Source: a virus
Length of the DNA: 64,000 bases
Strand: one strand, 5' to 3'
Virus record (IMG/VR): IMGVR_UViG_3300028361_000023
Span: 1-64,000 of that record
Below the pieces are notes generated by a model. It saw nothing but the letters and a program-made list of their open reading frames with translations, was not told the DNA's origin and did no database searches. Numbering within the stretch: position 1 is the stretch's first letter; the number at the start of each line of letters is the position of its first letter. The position numbers and the translations under genes are program-made. This document shows, piece by piece, positions 20,156 through 28,063 of the stretch.

Positions 20156-20857
20156 TTAATTTAACGTATTTATAAATTCGTAAAGTTTTTTATTCCATTT
20201 TGCATCATCTAAACTATTATGTTCATTGCTTTGTGTAGGGTATTTACTATTAGTTTTTAAGTATTTTAATTTACTTTCTAAAGTTAAATTAGAGTGTTGG
20301 TCATCATCATAAATTTTTGCTGCTTCATTAAGTGTTACTTTTAAATCGTTGCTAAACATAGGAAAACCCTTAGGCAAATTTAACATTCTACCAAATATCC
20401 AACAAAACACAACCCAATCATAATTACCATAATAACCATAAAATTCAATAGGATCGTCAGGAAGAAGAGTATCTAATTGTAAAGCTCCATTTACAGTATA
20501 ATCATTATAAACATAATGTGTAATTTCTTCTTTAATAGTTTTTTTAGGCTTACCTATTTTATTTATACAAGCTTTAAAGTTATCTAAAGTAAAATTAAAA
20601 GTAGCTTTTTGTGGTACATATTCTCTAAAAATAGAATAAAGAACATTATTTCTAATCCAGTAGTTATCTTTTTCTTTGTCTTTAGAATCATTCCTGTACC
20701 AAGCTTCGTAAATATCAAATTCATTACTTATAGCATAGTAAGTATTTCCATTAGTATTAGTTATTCCTATACTGATAAGGTCTATAGTAGGATCGCTATG
20801 TGTTTTACTTATTGTTTTAGTTCCTTCTAAGAACTCTGTGTCAAAAAAATATTTCAT
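20156..20857 (-). CDS. DEDDh 3'-5' exonuclease (Rv2179c-like)
   Basis: A 233-residue exonuclease of the RNase T/DEDDh fold. Motif I is FFDTEFL with Asp6 and Glu8. Motif II is the YYGNYDWVVFCW region in mid-protein. Motif III is HNSLDDA at 213-219. The LISIGITNTNG...YYAIS stretch following motif I is characteristic of the Rv2179c-like subgroup. The substrate (RNA or DNA ends) cannot be told from sequence. It is packed 1 nt from dcd in the nucleotide-metabolism operon. Confidence 0.8.
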   Translation of the reverse strand: MKYFFDTEFLEGTKTISKTHSDPTIDLISIGITNTNGNTYYAISNEFDIYEAWYRNDSKDKEKDNYWIRNNVLYSIFREYVPQKATFNFTLDNFKACINKIGKPKKTIKEEITHYVYNDYTVNGALQLDTLLPDDPIEFYGYYGNYDWVVFCWIFGRMLNLPKGFPMFSNDLKVTLNEAAKIYDDDQHSNLTLESKLKYLKTNSKYPTQSNEHNSLDDAKWNKKLYEFINTLN

Positions 20858-20859
20858 TA

Positions 20860-21105
20860 TTACTTTTCTTCTATTTGATATGTTATATTTATTTTTAATT
20901 TTACTTTTTTCATATATTCTTTTACATCATTACTAACATTCATTAATAAAGATTTTCCTAATATATAAGCATCAGCAAGTTCTTTAGATTGTTTTAAATT
21001 TAAACCAGTACAGATTCTTACAAGTTTAACTGCTTGTAGTTTTTCACCAGTATCTCTATAATGGTTATATAATTGTATAAATTGTTTTTGTGTCATATTT
21101 TTCAT
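20860..21105 (-). CDS. Ribosomal protein L7/L12 C-terminal-domain-like small protein
   Basis: An 81-residue protein. Residues 22-47 (KLQAVKLVR..TGLNLKQSKELAD) match the helix-turn-helix of the L7/L12 C-terminal domain, which in bacteria recruits translation GTPases. The L7/L12 N-terminal dimerisation part and hinge are absent. Phages carry such stand-alone copies, and their role is not established. Its start overlaps the preceding gene's stop by 4 nt (ATGA). Confidence 0.7.
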   Translation of the reverse strand: MKNMTQKQFIQLYNHYRDTGEKLQAVKLVRICTGLNLKQSKELADAYILGKSLLMNVSNDVKEYMKKVKLKINITYQIEEK

Positions 21106-21383
21106 TCTAAACTTGTACCATCAATAGGACTAGTACTTTGTCCTTCCATATAATCATCTTTTCTATATGGGTAATTGTTTTCATAATGAAAGTCGCAATA
21201 ATTACCTGTAAAAATACCATGAAAATCACTATAAGGTTCCCCTTCTTTTTCACAATCTTTATGTCTACAAGTAGGTACACTCCTATAATTATAATCTGTA
21301 TTGAATGTAAAGTCTTTTACTTCTTCTTCAAATTGACTTCTCATTACTTCATTACATTCGTCATCTTCTACTATATATATCAT
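21102..21383 (-). CDS. Small Cys/His-containing hypothetical protein
   Basis: A 93-residue acidic protein with a compact metal-site candidate: CRHKDCE in the middle, then NYCDFHYENN. The Cys-x4-Cys and Cys-x2-His pairs could bind zinc. The NYPYRKDDYMEG segment is Tyr-rich. It overlaps both neighbours by 4 nt (ATGA), so it is translationally coupled. The family is unknown. Confidence 0.7.
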   Translation of the reverse strand: MIYIVEDDECNEVMRSQFEEEVKDFTFNTDYNYRSVPTCRHKDCEKEGEPYSDFHGIFTGNYCDFHYENNYPYRKDDYMEGQSTSPIDGTSLE

Positions 21384-21535
21384 ATTACTTCTTGTATTTT
21401 AATTGACATAAAGAAAGGAGAACCTTTTAGTTTAACTCTTATTTTTTCTCCTTTTTCATACTTTTCTACTACTTCTGCATTTCTAATATCTCCTTTAACA
21501 TTTATTCTTATTGTTTCTCTTTTTGTATATATCAT
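21380..21535 (-). CDS. 51-residue hypothetical protein held by ATGA overlaps on both sides
   Basis: This short gene reads MIYTKRETIRINVKGD at the start and MSIKIQEVI at the end. It fills exactly the gap between the dNMP kinase and the Cys/His protein. Its ATG overlaps the kinase TGA (ATGA, 21532-21535) and its own TGA overlaps the next ATG (21380-21383). The double coupling and alternating hydrophobic/charged pattern (beta-rich) argue that it is real. The function is unknown. Confidence 0.7.
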   Translation of the reverse strand: MIYTKRETIRINVKGDIRNAEVVEKYEKGEKIRVKLKGSPFFMSIKIQEVI

Positions 21536-22326
21536 ATTATTTTTTCTTTTCTTAATATTATTTTTTCTTTTCTTAATATTATTTTAACTGCTTCTATTAA
21601 TTCTTCAATAGTACCATTATTATGTATAGTATAATCAAATTGAGCATCATCAAGAGCAGTTTCAGAGTGGTGTTCATATAAATTATCACCTCCTTCTAAT
21701 GTAACTCTAGGTCTATTAATTCTAACACTAATACCACCTTTACTTTTAACAGCTTCAAGTTCATTTGGAAATCTCATATCTGTAATAATCCAATTAGATT
21801 CTACATAATTAATACCAGAGATAATTCCTCTATTTTCAGATATATACTTACTCATCAAAGCATTTACCCAAATATTAGGATGAATTATATCTCTACCACA
21901 ATCAGTACCTAAAAGTTGAAGAAGTTTTCTTGGTGTGAGTTTAATAATATAAGTATCAACTTCTGCTTCATCTAAAGGACTAAATACAGTACTATTTACA
22001 GTTTGTATAAATAACTTTCTATCTGAAATAGGAAGCATAATATTATCAAATTTATAATACCACCACTCTTCACCTAATTCTTTCTCTTTAAACTCTCTAT
22101 CTTCTAATTCTTCTCTAGTACAATTAAGTAATAAACAAACTATATCTTTAAGTTTATCGGCAAATCTTTTAATTTTCCAATATGATTTTTTAATATTAGG
22201 AGTTTTTTGAAATTTTTCAAAACTTTCCTTATAGTTATGATTATATTGACTATCTACATATTGAATAATAGCAGCAAGAGTATCCTTACCACTATTAATT
22301 TTTCCGCTAATCGCTAAAATACTCAT
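21532..22326 (-). CDS. Deoxynucleoside monophosphate kinase
   Basis: A 264-residue P-loop kinase that would phosphorylate dNMPs (dTMP, dGMP or modified dCMP) to feed phage DNA synthesis. The Walker A loop is GKINSGKDT (8-16). RFADKLK, LLQLLGTDCGRD and NWIITDMRFPNE follow the order seen in phage dNMP kinases, and INRPR and HHSETALDD lie in the C-terminal half. The last residues are a tandem copy of IILRKEK created by a 21-bp DNA duplication. It is followed by ThyX upstream and dcd downstream, forming a dTTP-supply group. Confidence 0.85.
   Translation of the reverse strand: MSILAISGKINSGKDTLAAIIQYVDSQYNHNYKESFEKFQKTPNIKKSYWKIKRFADKLKDIVCLLLNCTREELEDREFKEKELGEEWWYYKFDNIMLPISDRKLFIQTVNSTVFSPLDEAEVDTYIIKLTPRKLLQLLGTDCGRDIIHPNIWVNALMSKYISENRGIISGINYVESNWIITDMRFPNELEAVKSKGGISVRINRPRVTLEGGDNLYEHHSETALDDAQFDYTIHNNGTIEELIEAVKIILRKEKIILRKEKII
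21535..21576. repeat. 21-bp perfect tandem duplication at the 3' end of the dNMP kinase gene
   Basis: Two identical 21-bp units, 21535-21555 and 21556-21576, are followed by a partial third copy. The duplication adds seven residues in frame to the kinase C-terminus and abuts the start codon of the next small gene. Confidence 0.92.
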
Positions 22327-22331
22327 ACTTT

Positions 22332-23036
22332 TTAATCTATTATAAGTTCATCGTTAATCCAACCTCTAGCTTTACTAATAATTGGACATTGTTCTATAAG
22401 TATAGCTTTCATTTCCTTAGCTATAAGTTGTATTTCTTTTTGAGCATGACCATCATCACGAATATCAATAAGATGTATCCAACTTCTAATAGTACCAGTC
22501 ATGTATATAGTTGTAGATGTTGCCATAGGAAGAACCATTCTAGCACACTCTTTAGCAACTCCGGCATTTATAAGTTTGTTATATAAATCTTTAGTTTGCT
22601 CTATGTGTCCTTCTATAAGATCAGTTGCTGCTATACTTCCAGGAGCGTAACCTCCTAAATAACTTTCTGTTTTTATTGTAGGATTAAACACATTAGTACT
22701 ACTTTGTCTATTAGTAACAGCTCGTTTTCTAATTTCAATAGGTTCTATATCAGTAACTCTAGCGTATCTTTGACTAAATTCTTGAAAAGTAAAACTTCTA
22801 TGTCTAAGTAATTGTATTCCAATAGCTTTACTTGTAGCTATTTCCATAGTAATACTAGCATGCTCAAAAACAGACCAATGATTATTTTTTATACAATGAT
22901 TTAATAAAGGTATAGGATCGTCTAGTTTATCTTTTCTTGAAGAAGAAACTCTAGCTATTGAAACACTTATTTCTTCTAATGATTTACCTGCTAACTCTCC
23001 TTGTCCTTGTGTTGTTGCAATTAATTTTACATTCAT
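22332..23036 (-). CDS. thyX: Flavin-dependent thymidylate synthase ThyX
   Basis: A 234-residue FAD-dependent enzyme making dTMP from dUMP with methylenetetrahydrofolate and NAD(P)H. The ThyX signature RHR-x7-S is present as RHRSFTFQEFS (78-88), followed by QRYARV. C-terminal TIRSWIHLIDIR carries the arginines that bind dUMP in the family. The length is typical. The start region is duplicated in tandem by 19 bp. The second ATG, in frame with the protein, is used here, because the outer ATG is shifted by one base and reads into another frame. Confidence 0.92.
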   Translation of the reverse strand: MNVKLIATTQGQGELAGKSLEEISVSIARVSSSRKDKLDDPIPLLNHCIKNNHWSVFEHASITMEIATSKAIGIQLLRHRSFTFQEFSQRYARVTDIEPIEIRKRAVTNRQSSTNVFNPTIKTESYLGGYAPGSIAATDLIEGHIEQTKDLYNKLINAGVAKECARMVLPMATSTTIYMTGTIRSWIHLIDIRDDGHAQKEIQLIAKEMKAILIEQCPIISKARGWINDELIID

Positions 23037-23059
23037 TTTTTAATTTTACATTCATTTTT
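23022..23059. repeat. 19-bp perfect tandem duplication spanning the thyX start
   Basis: The unit TAATTTTACATTCATTTTT is present at 23022-23040 and 23041-23059. It duplicates the thyX leader and first codons. Because 19 is not a multiple of three, the upstream ATG is out of frame with ThyX. Confidence 0.93.
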
Positions 23060-23421
23060 TAATATTTCATTTGTTTTAATTTATATTTTTTTATTAATTT
23101 ATTACCTTCTACTCTACTTATAAAAATATACCCAAAATAAGAAGGTTCATTATGTAAAGTACTTACACATAACTCAAATTTTTCATTAAAATTTGGATGT
23201 TGTACGTCTTTATCTATAAAAGTATTATGACTTGTAGGAGATAAAAATTTATCTAATATTTCATATATCGTAAATTCTTTGTCTATTTTTCTAGACCAAG
23301 AAACATTACAATCTAGTTTATGTACAACTACACTATCCGCAACTGCTATAGCATCTTCGTAAAATTCTATTAATTTAGCTGTTGTATCGAATTGTTTTAA
23401 TTCGTAAAATCCATTATTCAT
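23059..23421 (-). CDS. Hypothetical protein upstream of thyX
   Basis: A 120-residue soluble protein (MNNGFYELKQFDTTAKLIEFYED..., ending KYKLKQMKY) with a lysine-rich tail. There is no signal peptide, membrane segment or motif that I recognise. It overlaps the amidoligase-like gene before it by 4 nt. Its stop lies within the duplicated thyX leader, so the duplication slightly separates the two genes. Confidence 0.7.
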   Translation of the reverse strand: MNNGFYELKQFDTTAKLIEFYEDAIAVADSVVVHKLDCNVSWSRKIDKEFTIYEILDKFLSPTSHNTFIDKDVQHPNFNEKFELCVSTLHNEPSYFGYIFISRVEGNKLIKKYKLKQMKY

Positions 23422-24077
23422 ATTTGTTCTGTTCTATTATTTAATACTTTTCTTATGTTTTCTTGGTATAATAAAGAAGGATTATGATTTAAAGTTTCGC
23501 CCCATATTAATTTTTCTTTTAAATCTCTAGTAATACTATTACAATGTATAATTCTTTTAACTAATAAATCATAATCAAAAGTCATTTCACCTATTCTATA
23601 TTCTAAAGTTTTACAATGTCCATGTACTCTTACCCAACAACGTCTACGAGAAACGTCTCTTCTATTATATTTACCTTTATAATCCCAAGTATCTAATTCT
23701 TTTAAAATTTCTTCTTTATATTTTGTAATTACTTCATCAGTTATTAAGTCATAATTATCTGTAAAATCTACATGATAATGTACACCACTTAAAGGATTTA
23801 GTTCACTATTTAGTTTAAGTTGTATGGATATATCATAAAGACAAATTAAACCTTTTAAACCACTAGGAATTTGAAATCTTTGTTCGTAACTGTCAATTTT
23901 ACATTCAATTAAATTAGGTATATTTTTAAAGCTATCTAAATTAAAATCAGATGCTTGACTACATTCAACTTCAAAACCTGTTTTATAAGGTAAATAATAA
24001 TTTGCTAATTCTTGCAAACTACTATTTACCTTTAAAACTTTAGGTGTTGTTAATAGTATACTATCAATACTCTCCAC
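23418..24077 (-). CDS. Putative amidoligase-fold (COOH-NH2 ligase) protein
   Basis: A 219-residue protein with three features that recur in order in phage and bacterial amidoligase-like proteins (glutamine-synthetase-type fold). KTGFEVECS lies near residue 32, resembling the metal-binding 'GxExE' start. GVHYHVDF lies near 100, resembling 'GxHxH'. LEYRIGEMTFDYDLLVKRI lies near 165, resembling the 'E-R' strand and following helix. Such enzymes would join an amine to a carboxylate on peptides or cell-wall components. Substrate and even activity are unproven. It overlaps the basic protein gene by 14 nt. Confidence 0.5.
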   Translation of the reverse strand: MESIDSILLTTPKVLKVNSSLQELANYYLPYKTGFEVECSQASDFNLDSFKNIPNLIECKIDSYEQRFQIPSGLKGLICLYDISIQLKLNSELNPLSGVHYHVDFTDNYDLITDEVITKYKEEILKELDTWDYKGKYNRRDVSRRRCWVRVHGHCKTLEYRIGEMTFDYDLLVKRIIHCNSITRDLKEKLIWGETLNHNPSLLYQENIRKVLNNRTEQI

Positions 24078-24525
24078 TTGATCTTTTAGAACTTGGAGCA
24101 GATTTAGCTTTAGGTATTCTAGCTAATACAGCTCTAGCTTCAGCTATTTCCTCATCTGTGGGTGTACCTTTACTTGCTTTAGGTTTTGGTTTGCTAGAAG
24201 TAGGAGTTTTAGTATTACTTTTCTTAGCTGCTTTTGTTTCAGCTTTTTTTGCTGTTTTGTCTTTTTCCATAGAACTAATAATTCTACTTTTTTTAGTAGG
24301 TGTATTAGCTTTATTAAAAGATTCAACAGATTTTAAAATGTTATCTCTTTCTTCTTTATCAGCAATACTTCTAGAATATTTCCTACCATCAATAGACATT
24401 ACAATAGTTCTACCAAATTGTTTAGCAGCTATTTGTTCTTTAGTTGATGTCTTCTGTGATTTTGATACTACTTTTGGTGTTGTTTTTTTCGTAGATTTCT
24501 TTTTGTTTGTTGTTGTCTTTACCAT
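24064..24525 (-). CDS. Lys/Ala/Ser/Thr-rich basic protein (histone H1-like composition)
   Basis: A 153-residue highly basic protein with low-complexity arms (KKKSTKKTTPK at the start, KKAETKAAKKSNTKTP in the second half) around a short ordered segment (FGRTIVMSIDGRKYSRSIADKEERDNILKSV). The composition suggests nucleic-acid binding. Its first 86 nt overlap the 3' end of the RIIA-like gene in another frame. A long open frame on the opposite strand here is only a by-product of this repetitive composition. Confidence 0.75.
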   Translation of the reverse strand: MVKTTTNKKKSTKKTTPKVVSKSQKTSTKEQIAAKQFGRTIVMSIDGRKYSRSIADKEERDNILKSVESFNKANTPTKKSRIISSMEKDKTAKKAETKAAKKSNTKTPTSSKPKPKASKGTPTDEEIAEARAVLARIPKAKSAPSSKRSSGEY

Positions 24526-26779
24526 AATAATTTTCGTTAAATTTTAATACTTTTTTGTTACTGATTATTTCTCTTATATACTTATCTGGACTACCTAATT
24601 TTATATAATTTAATATGTCCAATTTCTCGTGTAATTCTATTAATTTATTTATTTTATCTTCATATTGTAATTGATTAATTGTTAAATTTTTTTTCTTTTG
24701 TAAAGATATGTTATCTATAGTATCTTTAAAATATAGATAATAATCTCCTTCGTGATCTCTAAAACTTTGTTTATTTACTGTTAAGTACTTACCTGTATTA
24801 AATTGTGTATTTATTTTATAGTTTTGAGTTATAAAATTATAAAATTTACTGTAATAAGTACTATAGTTAAATACATAACTTCCCCATAATTTTTGTCTAA
24901 TTAAATAAGAAACTCTTAATCTATTAAAATGATTTTTAAATATACTTATTTTAAACACATCTGAAATATGTTTAAATCCTTCTTTTTTTCTTATCTTTTT
25001 AACAGTTGTTGGATTAACAAATATAAGTTTTATTTTTGGTTTTACTTGTATTTTTTGTTTTACTAATTGACCTTTAAATCTACCTTTTACATTTTTATAT
25101 GTAGTAGTTTTTTTAACATAATAATCAGGAAGATTCTCAAATAAATAATTATAATTAATACAATCTAAAGGATTACTTCTTCTATCAGCATAAAATACAA
25201 ATTTATATTGATCTGCTAAATACCCATAAGAAATAGTGTGTCTTTCACCATCTAAATTATAATATGTTATTAGTTCTTTTCTAGCTTGTGTTAATTCTTT
25301 TTGTTCTTGTCTGATTTGTTCTTTCCATTTTTCTGGAGCTATTCCATCATAAAGAGGGATTTTTTTTATAACATAACTTTCTATAAATTTTATTAAGTTA
25401 TATACTACATGAGCAGTATTTTCTTTATAGGCAGTCTTAAAAATATTTGTAGAACTTGTAGGTTCATGATTATATATAACTCTATTTAGTTTATTAGCGA
25501 TAAACTTGAAATATTTTTGTCGTATTTTTCTTTTACTAATGATAAAACCATTATCAATATATTTACTATCATAACCATTAATACTGTCTTGTAAATAAAA
25601 CAAATTTTCATTTTGATGAATTATAGTATTTTTTTCAAAAAAATTTTCTGTTAATTTACCAAAACTTAATTTTTGAATTTTAAACATAGATAAAAAATTA
25701 GAAATATCTTCTTTTTTTAAATCTAAATCTGGATAATGAGAAAAAGAAACTTTAGTTTTAATATTAGACATATTTATTTCGATGCCTTTTATTTTTAATT
25801 TAGGTTTTTTATCTAAACCTCCTACAACTCTAAGATAACTAAAAAAATCATCCATTTTAAGTTGTTCTTCGTATTTATTAATTAATAAACATTTTACTTT
25901 TTCGATTTTTTCAAGTACTAAAGCAATAACAGGTTCAGTATAATTAATTTCTTCTCTACTTAAAGTTACTTCTAATTCACTAATATCAAATTTAATAGCT
26001 ACAGGTATATCAACTCTAGGTATACCTAAAGTATTCCAATTAATAGGATAAGCAACTTGACCTAAAGCAATATGCATTTCGTCACCAAAAGGACGATCTT
26101 GGTTTCTTAATTTATAAAACTCATTTTCATATATTTTAAAATGATTATCATAACCATATATATTATGTTTTACATAAACATTATTAAAATAAGCTAATTG
26201 CTTAACACAAGCTTGGTAAAATTTCCACACATCGTCATAGTTTTTTATAATTACTTTAACTATAGTTCCGCTATTTTTATCAGTAACGCTGTTTTCTAAT
26301 AATGTTGCTATAGGTAAATTAGTTTCTGTATCCCAACCTACAATATAAGAATTTAATATTCCATTATTAATAGTCGTAATTTCATATGAATCTTGATAAG
26401 CTAAAGGCGTTTTTGAACCTAATCCCCAACCGCCTATATTTTCATCACTGTCTCTTTTATCAGAATTAAACCATTTCATATAAGTGTTCTTAAACTTATT
26501 GGCCGACATACCTAAGCCTTCGTCTTTAACTTCTATATAATAATCGTCTCCTTCTTTATCTACTATAACTAAAACAGGCTTCTCAGAACCAGCTTCAGTA
26601 TTTGCATCTACTCCATTAGAAGCTAATTCTCGAACCATAGAAGAAATAGAATCAGAATATAGATTACGAGATACAGCTCCAAGAGCTATACCTAAATCTT
26701 GTTTCCTAATACTAGAAGCTATTTCTCCTCCAAATTCTCCTACTTTTTTTGTCTCTAAATTGTTTTGTTTTAATTTCAT
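24440..26779 (-). CDS. RIIA-like GHKL-fold ATPase
   Basis: A 779-residue protein whose N-terminal 200 residues show the Bergerat ATP fold. The N box is MVRELASNGVDAN (48-60, Glu51 and Asn55). The G1 box is DEGLGMS (86-92). The G2 box is GGWGLGSK (116-123). T4 RIIA, a membrane-associated protein that protects against superinfecting prophage exclusion, shares this architecture with a long unassigned C-terminus. No obvious RIIB partner is adjacent. The last third is Lys/Tyr/Asn-rich and unrecognised. The cellular role is inferred from the family. Confidence 0.8.
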   Translation of the reverse strand: MKLKQNNLETKKVGEFGGEIASSIRKQDLGIALGAVSRNLYSDSISSMVRELASNGVDANTEAGSEKPVLVIVDKEGDDYYIEVKDEGLGMSANKFKNTYMKWFNSDKRDSDENIGGWGLGSKTPLAYQDSYEITTINNGILNSYIVGWDTETNLPIATLLENSVTDKNSGTIVKVIIKNYDDVWKFYQACVKQLAYFNNVYVKHNIYGYDNHFKIYENEFYKLRNQDRPFGDEMHIALGQVAYPINWNTLGIPRVDIPVAIKFDISELEVTLSREEINYTEPVIALVLEKIEKVKCLLINKYEEQLKMDDFFSYLRVVGGLDKKPKLKIKGIEINMSNIKTKVSFSHYPDLDLKKEDISNFLSMFKIQKLSFGKLTENFFEKNTIIHQNENLFYLQDSINGYDSKYIDNGFIISKRKIRQKYFKFIANKLNRVIYNHEPTSSTNIFKTAYKENTAHVVYNLIKFIESYVIKKIPLYDGIAPEKWKEQIRQEQKELTQARKELITYYNLDGERHTISYGYLADQYKFVFYADRRSNPLDCINYNYLFENLPDYYVKKTTTYKNVKGRFKGQLVKQKIQVKPKIKLIFVNPTTVKKIRKKEGFKHISDVFKISIFKNHFNRLRVSYLIRQKLWGSYVFNYSTYYSKFYNFITQNYKINTQFNTGKYLTVNKQSFRDHEGDYYLYFKDTIDNISLQKKKNLTINQLQYEDKINKLIELHEKLDILNYIKLGSPDKYIREIISNKKVLKFNENYYGKDNNKQKEIYEKNNTKSSIKITEDIN

Positions 26780-26791
26780 AATTGTTTTGTT

Positions 26792-27646
26792 TTAAAATAT
26801 GTACCTAATAATACACCATTTAATATGTTTATTATGTATTTGTTTAAATTGTTGAATATAATTAAATTTAAGATAACTTTTATATCTTAAATTTCTTCCT
26901 CCATATTGTGATTGTTTATATTCTTGTAACGAAGGTTGCCATAATATTTTTTCTGATTTATTATTAGAATCAACATTAGCTATATGTTTTTTATCGTTAT
27001 GAGTCAGAAAAATAACTTCACATTTTACTTTATCTTTGTTTTTTACTAAATTATTAACCAGTATAAAAAGTTCTTCATAATCTTTTAACCATGTTTTATA
27101 AACAATAACAGGACTAAAATTTATATGAACATCATAACCAGCTTTAATAAAAATATCAATAGCTTTTATTCTTTCTATAATTAAAGAAGTATTAGGTTCT
27201 ACTAATTTTCTAAGAACTTCTGGCATTAAACTAAACCTAATTCTAATCTTATTATTAGGATTATAGTTAAGAAATTCTTTTGGAACATATTTAGTAGCAA
27301 AAGTGGCTTTTGCTTTTGGATGATTTTTAAAAAAATTAAATATACTTTTCCAATCATAATATTTATTATGTAGTGCAAAATCTTCATTACAACTTATATC
27401 ATAAGTTACAAAATCAGAATCAGTTTGGTTAGGTTTTTCTACTTCACAAAAAGCTACGTGAGTATTAATTGTACTTAATATTTGTGTAATATTAGTAGCA
27501 ACAGTTAATCCTTCAGGCTTATGTCTTTTCATATAACAATAATGACAATTATATAAACAACCAAAACCAAAAGAAGGACTAATATAATCACTACTCCTAC
27601 CACTAAATCTAATTTTCATAGATTTTCTATTTACTTTTTCTATCAT
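26792..27646 (-). CDS. Radical SAM enzyme of the spore-photoproduct-lyase (SPL) family
   Basis: A 284-residue protein with the 4Fe-4S motif C-x3-C-x2-C as GCLYNCHYC (Cys30, Cys34, Cys37). The RIRFSLMPE...EP.TS.I.ERI.AI...AGYDVHINFSPVI stretch matches the SAM-binding barrel of the SPL subfamily. SPL repairs the spore photoproduct thymine dimer in DNA using S-adenosylmethionine. Here the target could be phage DNA damage or another thymine/RNA modification, and sequence does not decide. It lies 12 nt from the RIIA-like gene in the same operon. Confidence 0.75.
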   Translation of the reverse strand: MIEKVNRKSMKIRFSGRSSDYISPSFGFGCLYNCHYCYMKRHKPEGLTVATNITQILSTINTHVAFCEVEKPNQTDSDFVTYDISCNEDFALHNKYYDWKSIFNFFKNHPKAKATFATKYVPKEFLNYNPNNKIRIRFSLMPEVLRKLVEPNTSLIIERIKAIDIFIKAGYDVHINFSPVIVYKTWLKDYEELFILVNNLVKNKDKVKCEVIFLTHNDKKHIANVDSNNKSEKILWQPSLQEYKQSQYGGRNLRYKSYLKFNYIQQFKQIHNKHIKWCIIRYIF

Positions 27647-27649
27647 TTT

Positions 27650-28063
27650 TTAAATTAACTTATAAACAGCTACAATATTACTAAAATTAAAATTAACTAA
27701 CTCTTTATTATATACATAATAATGACGATTATTGTCAGAAATCTCTAAATAATTTCCAGAAACATTAAAATGAGTTTTAACATAAAAAACATGTAAATTA
27801 TTATTTTGTTTTTTAATAATCATATAACGACCTCTTTCTTTAACGATATGTACTCCTGCAACTTCTGTAATAAACTCTCTTACATCTTCATCTGGACCTG
27901 TATATAACAAAAAAAGCATAGGAAAATCTCTTCCCATGCTTTTAACTTTATCAGCAACTTGTTCTATAGTTGGATTAATTATATTTACATCTACATTATA
28001 AATATTCTTAAAGAAAAACGCTACACACTTACTTGATTGTAAACCTTGTTTGTCCGATTTCAT
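27650..28063 (-). CDS. Hypothetical protein
   Basis: A 137-residue alpha/beta-looking soluble protein (IEQVADKVKSMGRDFPMLFLLYTGPDEDVREF in the middle is the most ordered part). No known motif. It starts inside the preceding gene (35-nt overlap) and stops 3 nt before the radical SAM gene, so it is coupled to both. Confidence 0.7.
   Translation of the reverse strand: MKSDKQGLQSSKCVAFFFKNIYNVDVNIINPTIEQVADKVKSMGRDFPMLFLLYTGPDEDVREFITEVAGVHIVKERGRYMIIKKQNNNLHVFYVKTHFNVSGNYLEISDNNRHYYVYNKELVNFNFSNIVAVYKLI

Noticed and set aside
21138-21587. 149-codon plus-strand frame opposite the Cys/His and 51-residue genes
   Set aside because: The minus-strand genes there are linked by ATGA overlaps. The antisense product is a Phe/Ile-rich composition artefact with a repeat from the 21-bp duplication.
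24044-24547. Long plus-strand open frame (167 codons) opposite the basic protein gene
   Set aside because: It is a mirror of the Lys/Ala/Ser-rich minus-strand gene. The hydrophobic Leu/Val/Phe translation is the expected antisense of that composition, and it crosses two gene junctions.
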